Shown one piece after another: positions 9,355 to 22,002 of a DNA stretch of 64,000 nucleotides (position 1 is its first letter; each line of letters begins with the position of its first letter). The stretch spans positions 186,001 through 250,000 of the forward strand of contig NZ_CAJZCE010000002.1 of assembly GCF_914768025.1 (NCBI RefSeq), in the 5' to 3' direction. Source of the DNA: Snodgrassella gandavensis. GTDB taxonomy: Bacteria > Pseudomonadota > Gammaproteobacteria > Burkholderiales > Neisseriaceae. The position numbers were made by a program, and so were the translations under genes. Below the pieces are notes generated by a model that was not told the origin of the DNA, ran no database searches, and saw only the letters and a list, made by a program, of their open reading frames with translations.

Positions 9355-11226
9355 TTAAATGACTACTTGTGCACCTAGTTCGACTACACGATTGGCCGGA
9401 ATATGATAGTAGTGACTGGCGGTGGCACTGTTTTTATATAACCATTTGAAGATTCGGGCGCGTAAGCGACCCATATTGCCATGTTTGGTTTTGGCTGCTA
9501 CAACGATGCTGTCATGGGAGAGAAAAAATGACGTTTCCATGGTTTCCAGTGTGATGCCCTGTTCCGCCATTAAGGCCAGAATATGGCTGATATTGGCTGT
9601 TTCCTGAAAGCCGTAGTTGGCAATAACGCGGGTAAAGCGTGGGTCAATCTGTTTCATGGCAATGCGTTCGTTGTCGGCAATGTGGGGTACCTCTTTGGTT
9701 TTGATGCTGAGTAGGACGTTGTAGCTATGCAATACTTTGTTATGTTTGAGGTTATGCAGTAGTGCTCGCGGAATGCTGAATGGGTCGGATACCATGAATA
9801 CAGCGTTACCGGAGACAATTTGTGGCGGATAGTCGTGCAGGTTTTCGACAAAATCATCCAGTGAGAATTCTTTGTTCTGTTGCGCCTCGTGCAGCTGTAA
9901 CTGGCCATGACGCCAGGTAGAAAATAACGTAACTACAATCAGTGCTACCATTACTGGGAACCAGCCGCCGTGAATCAACTTGAGCAGGTTGCTGCTGAAG
10001 AAAACGAGATCGAAGCACAGGAATACTGAGGTAAGTAGTAGCGCTAGTGGAATTGGCCAGCGCCAGTTTTTAATCATGACGACACAGAACAGGCATGAGG
10101 TGATGACCATGGTGCCGGTCACGGCAATTCCATAGGCAGAGGCCAGATGTTCGGAGTCGTGAAAAGCCAAGACTACTAAAGTGACCGCAACGAGTAACAG
10201 CCAGTTAACCAGTGGCAGGTAAATCTGGCCAATTTCTTCGTTATTGGTATGGATGATGTTCATGCGTGGTGCAAAGCCAAGCTGAATTGCCTGACGTGTA
10301 AGGGAGAATGCGCCTGCAATTACGGCCTGACTGGCAATAATGGTTGCAAAGGTAGCCAGTATGATTAAGGGAATCAGTAGCCAGTGTGGGGCACTCAGGA
10401 AAAATGGATTGTTAATTGCTGCCGGATTGTGCAGAATCAGTGCACCCTGTCCCAGATAGTTGATGATGAGGCTGGGTAAAACCACTTTTATCCAGGCTGT
10501 CTGGATGGGCTGACGGCCGAAATGTCCCATATCTGCATATAAGGCTTCGGCTCCTGTTACTGCCAGTACAACACAGCCCAGCCCGATAAAGCCATCCCAG
10601 CCGTGGTTGATGGCAAATTTAATGCCGTAGTAGGGGTTGAAAGCCAGTATGATTGTCGGTGCCTGTACTATCTGATACAGGCCTATCAGTGCAATGGCGC
10701 TAAACCATATCAGCATGATGGGGCCAAACAATGTACCAATTTTATGTGTGCCTTTTTTCTGAATCAGAAATAGTGCAAACAGAATTATCAATGCTATTGG
10801 CATAACATATGGCCGGAAGCTTTCGTTGATTACAGTTAAGCCTTCTGCGGCAGAGAGAACGGATACTGCTGGCGTAATCATGGCATCACCGTAGAAGAGT
10901 GCGGTACCGGTGAGCCCCATCATCATGACAATCCATGCAGGTTTGCCTTTAAGATGTCGCATTGCCTGCTGCATGAGTACCACAACACCGCCTTCGCCAT
11001 TGTTATCTGCCCGCAGGATAAATAAAACATATTTGAGGGTAACAATCAGGAGCAGTGACCACAGGATCAGAGAGACGAAACCCAGTACATTTGCCTCTGT
11101 GGGTGCTATTGTTGAAGCGCGAAAGCTTTCTTTTAAGGCATACAGTGGGCTTGTGCCAATGTCGCCATAAACAATACCCAATGCAGCAAGTGTGATTGCG
11201 GTATTGGCAGAAAACTGTATACGCAT
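9355..11226 (-). CDS. kup: Low-affinity potassium transporter Kup
   Basis: Proton-coupled K+ uptake system of the KUP/HAK/KT family in the inner membrane. The 623 residues open with the family signature [21 protein letters not shown]. About twelve hydrophobic segments follow over the first 430 residues, then a soluble C-terminal region of about 180 residues ending in [10 protein letters not shown]. The length matches E. coli Kup (622). It is the first gene of the minus-strand run kup-argC-erpA and is divergent from rimP across a 460-bp spacer. Confidence 0.97.
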   Translation of the reverse strand: MRIQFSANTAITLAALGIVYGDIGTSPLYALKESFRASTIAPTEANVLGFVSLILWSLLLIVTLKYVLFILRADNNGEGGVVVLMQQAMRHLKGKPAWIVMMMGLTGTALFYGDAMITPAVSVLSAAEGLTVINESFRPYVMPIALIILFALFLIQKKGTHKIGTLFGPIMLIWFSAIALIGLYQIVQAPTIILAFNPYYGIKFAINHGWDGFIGLGCVVLAVTGAEALYADMGHFGRQPIQTAWIKVVLPSLIINYLGQGALILHNPAAINNPFFLSAPHWLLIPLIILATFATIIASQAVIAGAFSLTRQAIQLGFAPRMNIIHTNNEEIGQIYLPLVNWLLLVAVTLVVLAFHDSEHLASAYGIAVTGTMVITSCLFCVVMIKNWRWPIPLALLLTSVFLCFDLVFFSSNLLKLIHGGWFPVMVALIVVTLFSTWRHGQLQLHEAQQNKEFSLDDFVENLHDYPPQIVSGNAVFMVSDPFSIPRALLHNLKHNKVLHSYNVLLSIKTKEVPHIADNERIAMKQIDPRFTRVIANYGFQETANISHILALMAEQGITLETMETSFFLSHDSIVVAAKTKHGNMGRLRARIFKWLYKNSATASHYYHIPANRVVELGAQVVI

Positions 11227-11645
11227 TTATATACCTCATTATATGGTTATCAGGGAGTGAAGTTTAGTCTTAACATTAAGTTTAGCCAATCCCTTAAGTA
11301 TGAGTTTTTATAGATTTTTTGTTCATTAGTCATGGCTTGAGGTGGCTAATCCAGACTGTTTTTGCGTTTATGTGTTGATGGTGAGAATACTATTTTAGTC
11401 TTTAGATAAATCAAACAGGGGGTGATTAACTTTATTTTAAGAATATGTTATTCAGTATTTTATGGATTAACAAAAGGTTATGACGGAATTTGGCGGGCTT
11501 AGGTGGAAATAATTATACAGAGCTGCTGATGCAATTGGTTGATATGCTTGCGCTAATTAATATTAATGTTTGCTATAGATAATGGCAGGTAGTTTCTTTT
11601 TTTTCAACAATGGGTTAAAATAAAGAAATTTTTCGAATTATTGAG
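11227..11645. other. Divergent promoter region between kup and the rimP operon
   Basis: AT-rich and without genes. It must hold promoters for kup (-) and rimP (+). Candidate -10 elements such as TATAGAT near 11573 are present, but I could not pair one with a well-spaced -35. Confidence 0.4.
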
Positions 11646-11670
11646 AAATGGCCCTGAGGCCATTTTTTTG
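11646..11670 (+). promoter_or_regulatory. Terminator-like hairpin in the rimP leader, possible attenuator
   Basis: Stem ATGGCC / GGCCAT with a CTGA loop, directly followed by seven T residues. It ends about 17 bases before the rimP ATG at 11687. No gene lies upstream on this strand to be terminated, because kup is divergent. A leader attenuator or antitermination site for the operon that encodes NusA itself is therefore plausible. Confidence 0.6.
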
Positions 11671-11686
11671 TTTTTACGGAGCACAG

Positions 11687-12169
11687 ATGGATATTCAGGG
11701 CATTTTGGAAAAAACTTTGCCGGGTCTGGGCTATGAGCTGGTGAATTATGAGCTGACTGCACAGGGAGATTTGCGTGTCTTTATTGATAAGGCAGAAGGT
11801 GGCATTTCTCTGGATGATTGTGTTGCGGTCAGCAATCACTTGAGCCGAGTATTGGCAGTAGAAGATGTTGATTATCAGCGTCTGGAAATTTCCAGTCCCG
11901 GTTTGGATCGTCCGCTAACCAAACCGGCTGATTTTACGCGCTTTGCCGGACAACTGGCCAAGATTAAAACACGCTTGCCTATTGATGGGCAGAAAAATTT
12001 TATTGGCCGGATTAATGGTATGGATGAGAATGATTTGATCAGTATCACGCTGGAAGAGGCTAATGAAGTACGTCGAGCCAAGCGTGCTGCGGTGGCGGCA
12101 GGTAAAACTGTTTTAATTGAATGGCAAAATGTAGATAAAGCACGTTTGAAGCCGGAATTTGATTTTTAA
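11687..12169 (+). CDS. rimP: Ribosome maturation factor RimP
   Basis: Needed for 30S subunit assembly. The ATG at 11687 ([19 protein letters not shown]) is chosen over the upstream frame opening because ACGGAG precedes it and it gives the usual N-terminus. The protein is then 160 residues. Conserved segments are [14 protein letters not shown], the [20 protein letters not shown] stretch and the [10 protein letters not shown] motif. First gene of rimP-nusA-infB-rbfA, the classic proteobacterial order. Confidence 0.96.
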   Translation: MDIQGILEKTLPGLGYELVNYELTAQGDLRVFIDKAEGGISLDDCVAVSNHLSRVLAVEDVDYQRLEISSPGLDRPLTKPADFTRFAGQLAKIKTRLPIDGQKNFIGRINGMDENDLISITLEEANEVRRAKRAAVAAGKTVLIEWQNVDKARLKPEFDF

Positions 12170-12216
12170 ATTGAATTTTCATATTGTTGTAAGCACAGGC
12201 TTGCAAGGAGAATTAA

Positions 12217-13704
12217 ATGAGTCGTGAAATTTTGCTACTGGCTGAAGCTTTGGCGAGTGAGAAAAACGTAGATACAGAAGTGGTATTCAGCGCACTGGAA
12301 TTTGCTCTGGCCAGTGCGGCAAAGAAAAAAACCGAGCGCGAAAATATGGATGTGCGGGTGATTATCGACCGTAACACTGGTGATTACAGCAGTTTTCGTC
12401 GCTGGCTGATTGTGGCCGACGAGGACTATACCTATCCTGATATTCAGAAAACCATTGAAGAGATTCAGGAAGAAATTCCGGGAACGACATTACAGATTGG
12501 TGAATATTACGAAGAACCAATTGAAAATGTAGAATTTGGCCGGATTGGAGCCCAGACTGCCAAGCAGGTAATCTTGCAGCGCATTCGTGATGCAGAACGT
12601 GAGCAGATTTTAAATGAGTTTTTGCAACGCAAGGATAGTCTGGTTCTGGGCACGGTTAAACGCGTTGAACGGCATGGTGCAATCGTGGAAATTGGTCGTC
12701 TGGAAGCCTTGCTGCCGCGCGATCAGATGATTCCGCGCGAAAATTTCCGTAATGGTGACCGGGTGCGGGCTCTGTTTTTGCGGGTGGACCAGATTGGTAA
12801 CCGCAATCAGGTGATTCTGACCCGTATTTCGCGCGAATTTCTGCTGAAACTGTTTGAAATGGAAGTGCCGGAAATTGAAGACGGTCTGCTGGAAATCAAG
12901 GAAGTAACCCGTGATCCGGGCTTGCGCGCCAAAATTGCGGTGAAGTCGAATGATGCCCGCATTGACCCGCAGGGCACTTGTATCGGGGTACGTGGATCAC
13001 GTGTGAATGCGGTAACGGAAGAGCTGGCAGGTGAACGCATTGATGTGGTGCTGTGGTCACCGGAAACTGCTCAGTTTGTGATTAATGCACTGAGCCCGGC
13101 TGAAGTAACACGCATTCTGATTGATGAAGACAATCATTCGGTTGACGTGATTGTGGCAGAAGATCAGTTGGCACTAGCCATCGGACGCGGTGGACAGAAT
13201 GTACGTCTGGCAGCAGAACTGACTGGCTGGCAACTGAATATCATGACTGTGGAAGAGGCGCAGGAACGCCACGAGGCGGAAGATAAAGCAGTACGTGAGC
13301 TCTTTATAAATAATCTCGGCGTAGATGAAAATGTGGCCGAGGTTCTGGTACAGGAAGGATTTACCAGTTTGGAAGAGGTGGCTTATGTACCTGTTCAGGA
13401 GATGCTGGAAATTGAGGGTTTTGATGAAAGTACGGTGGAAGAGTTGCGCAATCGTGCTCGTGATGCCATTTTAACCCTGGCCATTGCTTCTGAGGAAAAG
13501 CTGGAGCACATGGATGAAGAGCTGAAAAATCTTGAAGGTGTGGATCAGGAGATGCTGCATGATTTGGCCAATGAGGGGATTAAAACCCGTGATGATCTGG
13601 CCGAGCTGTCAGTTGATGAGCTGATTGAGATTACAGGCATTGATGAGGAAACCGCCAAGAAAGTGGTGATGGCAGCACGCGCCCACTGGTTTGACGAAGT
13701 ATGA
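12217..13704 (+). CDS. nusA: Transcription termination/antitermination factor NusA
   Basis: Binds RNA polymerase and nascent RNA and modulates pausing, termination and antitermination. The 495 residues match E. coli in length. The order is an N-terminal polymerase-binding domain (about 1-130), an S1 domain (about 135-200), two KH domains (about 230-345, with [15 protein letters not shown] and [17 protein letters not shown]), and two C-terminal acidic AR repeats (about 360-490). It starts 47 bases after rimP with AAGGAG upstream. Its stop lies 10 bases before the infB start, which implies coupled translation. Confidence 0.98.
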   Translation: MSREILLLAEALASEKNVDTEVVFSALEFALASAAKKKTERENMDVRVIIDRNTGDYSSFRRWLIVADEDYTYPDIQKTIEEIQEEIPGTTLQIGEYYEEPIENVEFGRIGAQTAKQVILQRIRDAEREQILNEFLQRKDSLVLGTVKRVERHGAIVEIGRLEALLPRDQMIPRENFRNGDRVRALFLRVDQIGNRNQVILTRISREFLLKLFEMEVPEIEDGLLEIKEVTRDPGLRAKIAVKSNDARIDPQGTCIGVRGSRVNAVTEELAGERIDVVLWSPETAQFVINALSPAEVTRILIDEDNHSVDVIVAEDQLALAIGRGGQNVRLAAELTGWQLNIMTVEEAQERHEAEDKAVRELFINNLGVDENVAEVLVQEGFTSLEEVAYVPVQEMLEIEGFDESTVEELRNRARDAILTLAIASEEKLEHMDEELKNLEGVDQEMLHDLANEGIKTRDDLAELSVDELIEITGIDEETAKKVVMAARAHWFDEV

Positions 13705-13714
13705 GGGTACGCGA

Positions 13715-16648
13715 ATGAGTAATCAAATAACTGTAGAACAATTTGCCGTGGAGTTGCATTTATCAACTGCACGGTTGCTGGAGCAGTTGGCCGAAGCAGG
13801 AGTACATAAACAGGCAGCATCAGATAAACTGACTGCTGCGGACAAAAAACAGTTGCTGGTTTATTTAAAGCAGTCTAATGGTAGTCAGTCTGCCGGTACC
13901 ATCACGCTGAACCGTAAAAAACCAGCTGAGAAAAGTACTGTTGGCGGTGTTGAAGTTGAAACCCGCCGGCGTCGACGCATTGCCGTGCCGTCAGAAGAAC
14001 TGGCAGCCAAGCCGGCAGAAGAAAAAATAACACCTGCTCAACCAGAATCAGAGCCGGTAAAGGTAGATACTGAAGCTGAGGAACAGGCGAAAAAAGCTGC
14101 TGCAGAGCAGGCTGAAGCGCAGCGCAGGGAAGAATCTGCTGCTGCCGCAGCTGCTGAGGCCGCACGTTTGAAAGCAGCGGCTACGGCCAGTAAAACCGAA
14201 CAGAAAACGAAAGTGGAGTCTGTGCAGACAGAAGTGGTAAAACAGGAAGTGAAACAGCAACAAACTGAAAAACAGCAACCGACTGAAGCAGCTACGCAAA
14301 CTGCCGAGGTAACTGCTGACAAAAAAGCAGCAGATAAAAATGAGCAGCATAAATCCAAGCGCAACCGCAACCGCAATGCGAAAAAAATTGATTTGGCTGC
14401 CTTGGTAGCAGAAGCGTCCAAACCTATTATCAGCCCAGAAGAACAGGCTCAGCGTGATGAAGAGGCTCGACGTGCCGAAGCCATGCGCGCGCATCGTGAA
14501 ATGTTGCTGAAGCAGAAGCAGGAACGTCAGGCACGGCGCGAAGCAGCCAAGCAGCAGGCCAAGGATGAAAGTAAGGTTGCCAGTGAGCAGAAAACCGCTG
14601 AAGTGCGTTCAGCTAAGCCGAGTGAGAAGAAACCGGTAACCAGTACTAGCACGCCTAAAGCTGCGGAGTCTGGGGCTGAAGCAGCCGGACGGCGCAAGAA
14701 AGATGAGCAGCGCCGTCAGCGTGAAGATGAAATGCCGAAAGGAAAATCTGCACGTGGTGGTAAAAACCGTCGTTCAACTGATGTGGGCAGTGCAGAAGAC
14801 AGCCGCAGACGTGGTGGTAAAAAAGGTGGCAAGAAACAGCTCAAGCTGGAACCGAATCAGCATGCTTTCCAGGCTCCTACTGAACCAGTGGTACATGAAG
14901 TACTGGTACCAGAGACAATTACTGCTGCTGAGCTGGCACACAAAATGGCAGTTAAAGCTGCGGAAGTTATCAAAACGCTGATGAAGATGGGTATGATGGT
15001 TACCATTAACCAGTCACTGGATCAGGAAACAGCCCTGATTGTTGTGGAGGAGATGGGACATATTGGTAAAGCGGCAGCAGCCGATGACCCTGAGGCATTT
15101 CTGGATGAAGATACAACGGTTACTACTGAGGCCGAAGCCTTGCCACGTCCGCCGGTAGTGACAGTGATGGGGCATGTGGATCATGGTAAAACTTCTTTGT
15201 TGGATTACATTCGCCGTGCCCGTGTTGTGCAAGGTGAGGCAGGTGGTATTACTCAGCATATTGGTGCCTACCATGTTGAAACCCCACGTGGTGTGATTAC
15301 TTTCTTGGACACGCCAGGACATGAAGCATTTACTGCTATGCGTGCCCGCGGTGCTCAGGCTACTGATATCGTTATTCTGGTGGTTGCTGCTGATGATGGA
15401 GTAATGCCGCAGACTATCGAAGCAATTGCTCATGCCAAAGCGGCCAAGGTACCATTAGTGGTGGCTGTTAATAAAATTGATAAAGAGGGTGCCAATCCGG
15501 AACGTATTCGTCAGGAATTAACTGCGCACGAAGTAGTGCCAGATTCTTGGGGTGGTGACGTGCAATTTATTGATGTTTCAGCTAAACAGGGTACCAATAT
15601 TGATGCCTTGCTGGAAGCAGTACTGCTGGAAGCAGATGTGCTGGAGCTGAAAGCACCGGTAGATGCGGCTGCTAAAGGTATTGTGGTGGAAGCACGTCTG
15701 GATAAGGGACGTGGTGCGGTAGCTACTTTGCTGGTGCAAAGTGGTACTCTGCGCAAAGGCGACATCGTGCTTGCAGGTACGACTTTTGGTCGTGTACGCG
15801 CTATGGTAGATGAAAATGGTAAAACCATTACTGCCGCTGGTCCATCTATTCCGGTAGAGATTCTGGGTCTGTCTGATGTGCCTAATGCTGGTGAAGACTT
15901 CATTGTACTGGCAGATGAGAAAAAAGCGCGTGAGATTGCTCTTTTCCGTCAGGGTAAATATCGTGATGTGCGGCTGGCAAAACAGCAGGCAGCTAAACTG
16001 GAAAACATGTTTAACAACATGGGTGAAAATCAGGCACAAAGTCTGCCGATTATCATCAAGGCTGATGTTCAGGGCTCTTATGAAGCATTAGCTGGCAGCT
16101 TGCGAAAACTGTCTACTGATGAAGTACGTGTTGATGTACTGCATAGTGGTGTAGGTGGGGTGAGTGAGTCTGATGTTAATCTGGCGATTGCTTCAGGTGC
16201 AGTTATCATTGGCTTTAATGTTCGTGCTGATGCAACTGCGCGTAAGCTGGCTGAACATGAAGGCATTGAAATCCGTTATTACAATATTATCTATGATGCT
16301 ATCGATGATGTGAAAGCAGCTTTAAGTGGCATGCTGGCACCGGAGCAGAAAGAAAATGTGATTGGTACAGTGGAAATCCGTCAGGTAATTACGGTATCCA
16401 AGGTTGGCAATATTGCTGGTTGTATGGTTACGGATGGTTTAATCAAACGTGATTCGCACGTTCGGTTAATTCGTAATAATGTGGTTATCCATACTGGTGA
16501 GCTCTCTTCATTAAAACGCTTTAAAGATGATGTTAAGGAAGTGCGTCAGGGCTTTGAATGTGGTCTGATGCTGAAAAACTTCAATGAAATTGTCGAAGGC
16601 GATCAGCTAGAGGCTTTTGAAGTGGTTGAGGTTGCCCGTAAGCTTTAA
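13715..16648 (+). CDS. infB: Translation initiation factor IF-2
   Basis: GTPase that places fMet-tRNA on the 30S subunit. The ATG at 13715 ([14 protein letters not shown]) gives the standard IF-2 N-terminal domain and 977 residues. A long Ala/Glu/Lys/Gln-rich, low-complexity linker (about 65-380) separates this from the second IF2_N domain. The GTPase then follows: G1 GHVDHGKTS (near 485), G2 [11 protein letters not shown]3 DTPGHEAF and G4 NKID. The C-terminal domains bind ribosome and initiator tRNA. The charged linker accounts for the large size compared with E. coli (890). Third gene of the operon. Confidence 0.98.
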   Translation: MSNQITVEQFAVELHLSTARLLEQLAEAGVHKQAASDKLTAADKKQLLVYLKQSNGSQSAGTITLNRKKPAEKSTVGGVEVETRRRRRIAVPSEELAAKPAEEKITPAQPESEPVKVDTEAEEQAKKAAAEQAEAQRREESAAAAAAEAARLKAAATASKTEQKTKVESVQTEVVKQEVKQQQTEKQQPTEAATQTAEVTADKKAADKNEQHKSKRNRNRNAKKIDLAALVAEASKPIISPEEQAQRDEEARRAEAMRAHREMLLKQKQERQARREAAKQQAKDESKVASEQKTAEVRSAKPSEKKPVTSTSTPKAAESGAEAAGRRKKDEQRRQREDEMPKGKSARGGKNRRSTDVGSAEDSRRRGGKKGGKKQLKLEPNQHAFQAPTEPVVHEVLVPETITAAELAHKMAVKAAEVIKTLMKMGMMVTINQSLDQETALIVVEEMGHIGKAAAADDPEAFLDEDTTVTTEAEALPRPPVVTVMGHVDHGKTSLLDYIRRARVVQGEAGGITQHIGAYHVETPRGVITFLDTPGHEAFTAMRARGAQATDIVILVVAADDGVMPQTIEAIAHAKAAKVPLVVAVNKIDKEGANPERIRQELTAHEVVPDSWGGDVQFIDVSAKQGTNIDALLEAVLLEADVLELKAPVDAAAKGIVVEARLDKGRGAVATLLVQSGTLRKGDIVLAGTTFGRVRAMVDENGKTITAAGPSIPVEILGLSDVPNAGEDFIVLADEKKAREIALFRQGKYRDVRLAKQQAAKLENMFNNMGENQAQSLPIIIKADVQGSYEALAGSLRKLSTDEVRVDVLHSGVGGVSESDVNLAIASGAVIIGFNVRADATARKLAEHEGIEIRYYNIIYDAIDDVKAALSGMLAPEQKENVIGTVEIRQVITVSKVGNIAGCMVTDGLIKRDSHVRLIRNNVVIHTGELSSLKRFKDDVKEVRQGFECGLMLKNFNEIVEGDQLEAFEVVEVARKL

Positions 16649-16669
16649 GCATATTTGAAGTATTACAAG

Positions 16670-16697
16670 GCAGTCTGGATGTTTTTTCGGACTGCCT
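16670..16697 (+). other. Stem-loop between infB and rbfA
   Basis: Arms GGCAGTC and GACTGCC enclose a 14-base loop that contains a run of six T. The 3' arm continues as ACTGCCTGAA, which resembles the core of some Neisseriaceae DNA uptake sequences. Because the T run is in the loop, it is not a standard terminator. rbfA follows 34 bases later and is probably still co-transcribed. Confidence 0.55.
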
Positions 16698-16730
16698 GAA
16701 TTATTGGCCTGATCACAGAAAGGAATGATT

Positions 16731-17102
16731 ATGCGTAAACCCCAACGTGGTTATGCACGTCAGGATCGTGTCAAAGAGCAGATTATGCGTGAACTGGCCG
16801 AACTGGTACGTGTTGGCCTGAAAGACCCCCGGGCTGGTTTTATCACGATTAATGAAGTTGAAGTAACTCGTGATTATAGCCATGCTACTGTTTATTACAC
16901 AGTATTGGATGATAGCACCCGTGCTGTTACTGAAGAAGCATTGGAACAGGCTAGAGGCTATTTGCGTAGTGAGCTGGCACGGCGAATTACTTTATTCCGC
17001 ACACCTGAGCTGACATTTGTTTATGATGATTCGCTCGAACGGGGTATGAGTATTTCGCACCTGATTGACAAGGTAGCTAAAGAAAAACCGGTTGAGGATT
17101 AA
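16731..17102 (+). CDS. rbfA: Ribosome-binding factor A
   Basis: Late-stage 30S maturation and cold-shock factor with a KH-like fold. The ATG at 16731 is preferred over 16725 because AGG sits seven bases upstream of it but only one base from the earlier ATG. This gives 123 residues beginning MRKPQRGYARQDRV. Conserved segments are VGLKDPRAGFITINEVEVTRDYSHATVYYTVL and the terminal SISHLIDKV. Last gene of the rimP operon, followed by a strong terminator. Confidence 0.96.
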   Translation: MRKPQRGYARQDRVKEQIMRELAELVRVGLKDPRAGFITINEVEVTRDYSHATVYYTVLDDSTRAVTEEALEQARGYLRSELARRITLFRTPELTFVYDDSLERGMSISHLIDKVAKEKPVED

Positions 17103-17111
17103 AGTCGTAAT

Positions 17112-17151
17112 AAAAAAAGAGATTGATCAATTATGATCAATCTCTTTTTTT
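17112..17151. terminator. Bidirectional terminator after rbfA
   Basis: An 18-bp stem (AAAAAAAGAGATTGATCA and its complement) with a 4-base loop and flanking A and T runs. It separates rbfA (+) from the convergent PEBP-family gene (-). Confidence 0.92.
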
Positions 17152-17187
17152 ATTACGTTACTGGTTCGGTAACATTAAAATGCTATG

Positions 17188-17673
17188 TTAGCGACCATAG
17201 TAAACCGTAATCGAAGCTGTGGCAATAGCATGGCTGTTGACCACGAAGCCTGTGTAGCTGGTAGTTACGTCAGCAGGTAGCTCGATTTTATCGGTGTCTA
17301 AAGCATAGATGGTAAAAATATACCGGTGTGGTGGGTCGCCTTCAGGCGGATAAAAGCCGGAATAACCTAAAGTTCCAGTTTCATTGCGTAGCTGACGTGC
17401 ACTGGCAGGTAAATGCTGCCCATTTTCAGCACCAGCATCGCGTTTCAGCTCAGTTAAATCTTTGGGCAGGTTGATGGCCATCCAGTGCCACCAGCCAGCG
17501 CCACCAGTAGGGGCATCAGGATCGTGGCACTGAATCGCAAAACTTTTGGTTTGTGCCGGTGCATTTTTCCATATCAGGGCAGGGGACTGATTATCACGGT
17601 CACTTTGATAGGATGAATCAACGGTATCACCATGTTTAAATTCTGGACTGGTTAAGATAAATTTATCTGTCAT
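17188..17673 (-). CDS. YbhB/YbcL family PEBP-like protein
   Basis: Member of the phosphatidylethanolamine-binding protein superfamily, as the YbhB and YbcL proteins of E. coli. The 161 residues carry the family's SPALIWKNAPAQTKSFAI, the ligand-site motif DPDAPTGGAGWWHW and the GYSGFYPPEGDPPHRYIFTIYALD block. No signal peptide is evident, so it should be cytoplasmic, like YbhB. The biological role of bacterial members is poorly defined. Monocistronic, convergent with rbfA. Confidence 0.92.
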   Translation of the reverse strand: MTDKFILTSPEFKHGDTVDSSYQSDRDNQSPALIWKNAPAQTKSFAIQCHDPDAPTGGAGWWHWMAINLPKDLTELKRDAGAENGQHLPASARQLRNETGTLGYSGFYPPEGDPPHRYIFTIYALDTDKIELPADVTTSYTGFVVNSHAIATASITVYYGR

Positions 17674-18430
17674 TGTTTCCTCAAAATCAATTGATATTTA
17701 TAAATAGTAGTTTAATTTTGCATTATGAAATGTATTAAGTCAATGTTACTATGTTAGTGTTTTATGAAAATTATAAGCACTAATACGGTATATTCTGGCA
17801 GGCCGGTTTCGATACTAGGAAAAAAATTCCTATTTCTAAAATATTCATTCATTTGGCTATGTAAAAAGGTAGTTGTTTGACTTTGATTAAATGCTCTCTT
17901 TTGGTATCTCTAAATACTTTTATGTATATAGCTTTCATTGGGATTTGGTGAGAGTGAAGTCTGTGGTTATTGTTTTGCAGGATAGGTTTACTTAATCTGC
18001 ATGGCAATTTGTTTTATTTAAGATTGGGTTGAAAGCTTATAGTACAGTTGAAATTGCTTCTAACGGAGGACAAAAAATTACAGTCAGGTTTGTGTGATTT
18101 TAAAGACGAAGCGTACGGATATTCTGTGGAAGAAAGATTTTATTTATATATATAAGCGGTATGAGCAGAAATTTATCCGCAAATTGATCTAAATATACTG
18201 AAGTCTATATGTGAAATATCAACTATCTGGAAAATTTATGTGGATATAATTTCATGCGTCAGATTAGACGCTAAGATACAGTGATAGCCAGTTTGGCTTT
18301 GCAATACTTTTAATAGTATCTGTTTGCCAGATTTTATCAGTTTGCAGATAGGAAGGTAAGTTTTGGCCATACTGTACTACTCTACTGAAATATAAATTAG
18401 TATTAATTATTGAATGGTTGTATTGCGATT
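17674..18430. other. 750-bp intergenic region between divergent genes
   Basis: AT-rich and without a convincing reading frame. A GGAGG at about 18067 is not followed by a usable start, and a small hairpin GCGTC-AGATTA-GACGC lies near 18255. It must contain the promoters of the PEBP gene (-) and the hydrolase gene (+). I see no RNA gene. Confidence 0.45.
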
Positions 18431-19129
18431 ATGGTGACTAAAGAGTTATTACCTTGGGTATGTGTTTCTGGCTTTATGCTGGATGAAACGCTATGGGATG
18501 ATATGCTGGCTACTCTGGCTGCGCCCCAGTCTGTACAGTGTGTCTCACTGGCAAATGGAGACAGTATTGACGCTATGGCAGATGATATTGCGGCCAGTGC
18601 TCCAGAACGTTTTGTATTGATTGGATTTTCGCTTGGGGGGTATGTTGCGCGGGCGGTGGCTGCCAAATATCCGCAGCGTGTAGCCGCGCTGGTATTAATT
18701 GCTACTTCGTTACGCGAGGATACACCCGAGCAACGTGCAGCCAAGCTCAATACTTTACAGATTCAGCAACATCTGCATTTTCGTGGTTTGGGGCATAAGG
18801 CCATTGTTCAGACTTTGCGGCCGGATAATCAAAATAATCAGGTAATGATAACCCGAATCCGACGTATGAGTGAACGCTTGGGGTTTGATGTTTTAAGCCG
18901 GCAGTCGCTATTAAACCGGGCAACACCAGATGACCAGAAAATTTCCTGCCCAACCCTGATTATTGCGGCTGCACAGGATCAGATGCGTTCTTTGGATGAG
19001 GCACAGGAATTACAAGAATTTATACCGCAGGCCAGCCTGAAGATAATTGAGAATAGTGGGCATATGTTGCCATTAGAGCAGCCAAAATTACTGGCAGAAA
19101 CTATTTTTAGCTGGGTACAGCAGCTTTAA
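18431..19129 (+). CDS. Alpha/beta hydrolase
   Basis: Soluble serine hydrolase of the alpha/beta fold; the substrate is unknown. With the start at 18431 (MVTKELLPW) it has 232 residues. The nucleophile is Ser67 in GFSLGG, the acid Asp183 in AAQDQM and the base His211 in NSGHMLPLEQP. The spacing fits the MhpC/PldB-like group that includes esterases and BioH-type enzymes. The ATG at 18410 is an alternative start; neither has a clear ribosome binding site. Nothing next to it suggests a pathway. Confidence 0.88.
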   Translation: MVTKELLPWVCVSGFMLDETLWDDMLATLAAPQSVQCVSLANGDSIDAMADDIAASAPERFVLIGFSLGGYVARAVAAKYPQRVAALVLIATSLREDTPEQRAAKLNTLQIQQHLHFRGLGHKAIVQTLRPDNQNNQVMITRIRRMSERLGFDVLSRQSLLNRATPDDQKISCPTLIIAAAQDQMRSLDEAQELQEFIPQASLKIIENSGHMLPLEQPKLLAETIFSWVQQL

Positions 19130-19222
19130 TCTATCTGAATTCTTCAGTAATTAATCGTATTATTCCAGACTTGGCTTGCTTTCAGTGCTGTTTATGTCTG
19201 GTATGTTGATAATGGAGATTGA

Positions 19223-19603
19223 TTAGTTATTGCTGCCGATTACGCCTGAGTTTTGCCTATTTTGCTCCAGCCATTTCTGTGCTGTGTGTTTGTCATTAAA
19301 ATATTTGGGTCTTTGCAAAGTTAATAGATTGGCGAATCGTGCACCAAGCCGAATCCAGATATCGTCTACGATAATGGCGGTACGGCCAAAATCATGCGCG
19401 TGCAAGCGTAAAAACCTGAGGTGTTCTAAAGCCATGTCAACTGTAAAGTCTTTCATTTGGCTCATATCAAGCAATAGATTGGGAAATTGCACCTGCTCAA
19501 TGGCTTTTAATAATGCTTCTTCCAGTTGACGAAAATCTCCGAGTGTAAATTCGTTGTACAGAACAACACTCAAACCGTAGCTCTGTTCATGGATAGAAAT
19601 CAT
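19223..19603 (-). CDS. SpoIIAA-like (STAS-fold) protein
   Basis: The 126-residue protein resembles the SpoIIAA-like family (PF11964): an N-terminal SVVLYNEFTLGDFRQLEEAL, a central LLLDMSQMKDFTVDMALEHLRFLRLHAHDFGRTAIIVDD and a C-terminal helix. These small proteins adopt a STAS-type fold. Functions are largely unassigned, with lipid or partner binding suggested for some. AAAGG precedes the start. It lies alone, convergent with the hydrolase gene. Confidence 0.75.
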   Translation of the reverse strand: MISIHEQSYGLSVVLYNEFTLGDFRQLEEALLKAIEQVQFPNLLLDMSQMKDFTVDMALEHLRFLRLHAHDFGRTAIIVDDIWIRLGARFANLLTLQRPKYFNDKHTAQKWLEQNRQNSGVIGSNN

Positions 19604-19841
19604 ATATTTACCTTTGATGATAGGTGTGCTACTGCTGCGTTCTATTGACTATGCTTAGCAATATCATACTAATGGATAACTATATTATCTATGATTATTT
19701 TGATTATATGCTGATATTAAGATGAAAATGCTAATAGCTGTGGCATAGATACAACCATGCTATGGAAAATTGAATATTATTAGTTTGTCTCAATCGTCTG
19801 TCTGGGATAAATAGTACTGGAGTTTTTTGATATAAAATAAA

Positions 19842-19867
19842 AACAGCTTTCAGAAATGAAAGCTGTT
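19842..19867 (-). terminator. Terminator downstream of ftsB
   Basis: Stem AACAGCTTTC / GAAAGCTGTT with a 6-base loop. On the minus strand it is followed by TTTTATTTTAT, 25 bases beyond the ftsB stop codon. Confidence 0.85.
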
Positions 19868-19891
19868 GGTTTTATGAAGTGCCAGAGTCGA

Positions 19892-20212
19892 TTATCTGTT
19901 GGGCGTGGTTTCCGAATTCTCTGTTATTGCAGCCAGAGTGCCGGAGGGTACAAAACGATAAAATACTTCGCCATTCTGTATATACCCTAATTTGTCGCGT
20001 GCCATTTCGTTGATCGCATCTTTTCCGTTGGCAAGGTTTTTGACTTCAGCAGTGAGGGCACGGTTGCGCTGTATCAGGGCTTCATTGTTTGCGTTTTGGG
20101 CAATAACGCCGCGCTCCAGTTTCAACATGTCATGCCAGCCACCATGACCCATCCACAAGTTGTATTGTAAACAGATCAGTGCGAATAACAGTACCCAAGT
20201 TACCCACTTCAT
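19892..20212 (-). CDS. ftsB: Cell division protein FtsB
   Basis: Bitopic inner-membrane protein of the FtsQLB divisome complex. The 106 residues show a short cytoplasmic start, one membrane helix (about 4-21) and a periplasmic coiled coil (about 30-65, rich in Asn, Leu, Glu and Arg). The conserved ARDKLGYIQNGEVFYRFV motif of the DivIC/FtsB family follows. It lies 35 bases downstream of eno, an arrangement known from E. coli and Neisseria, and probably shares its transcript. Confidence 0.95.
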   Translation of the reverse strand: MKWVTWVLLFALICLQYNLWMGHGGWHDMLKLERGVIAQNANNEALIQRNRALTAEVKNLANGKDAINEMARDKLGYIQNGEVFYRFVPSGTLAAITENSETTPNR

Positions 20213-20247
20213 TTCATTTGCCTATTAGTATATTGCTTGTAACCAGA

Positions 20248-21959
<1,712 letters not shown>

Positions 21960-21988
21960 TTGACAGTTAAGCGTCGATTAAGTATAGT
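21960..21988 (+). promoter_or_regulatory. Sigma-70 promoter of tRNA-Ser
   Basis: A perfect -35 TTGACA (21960-21965), a 17-base spacer and a -10 TATAGT (21983-21988). Transcription would start about 8 bases before the mature tRNA end at 22003. Confidence 0.85.
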
Positions 21989-22002
21989 TCGCTCTTCTCA
22001 AC

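Noticed and set aside
14038-14494. Long minus-strand frames rich in Ala, Ser, Cys or Phe
   Set aside because: They are antisense to the Ala/Glu/Lys-rich linker of infB, where biased codons suppress stops on the other strand.
17674-18430. GGAGG at about 18067 as evidence of a gene
   Set aside because: No usable start codon or open frame follows within a normal distance.
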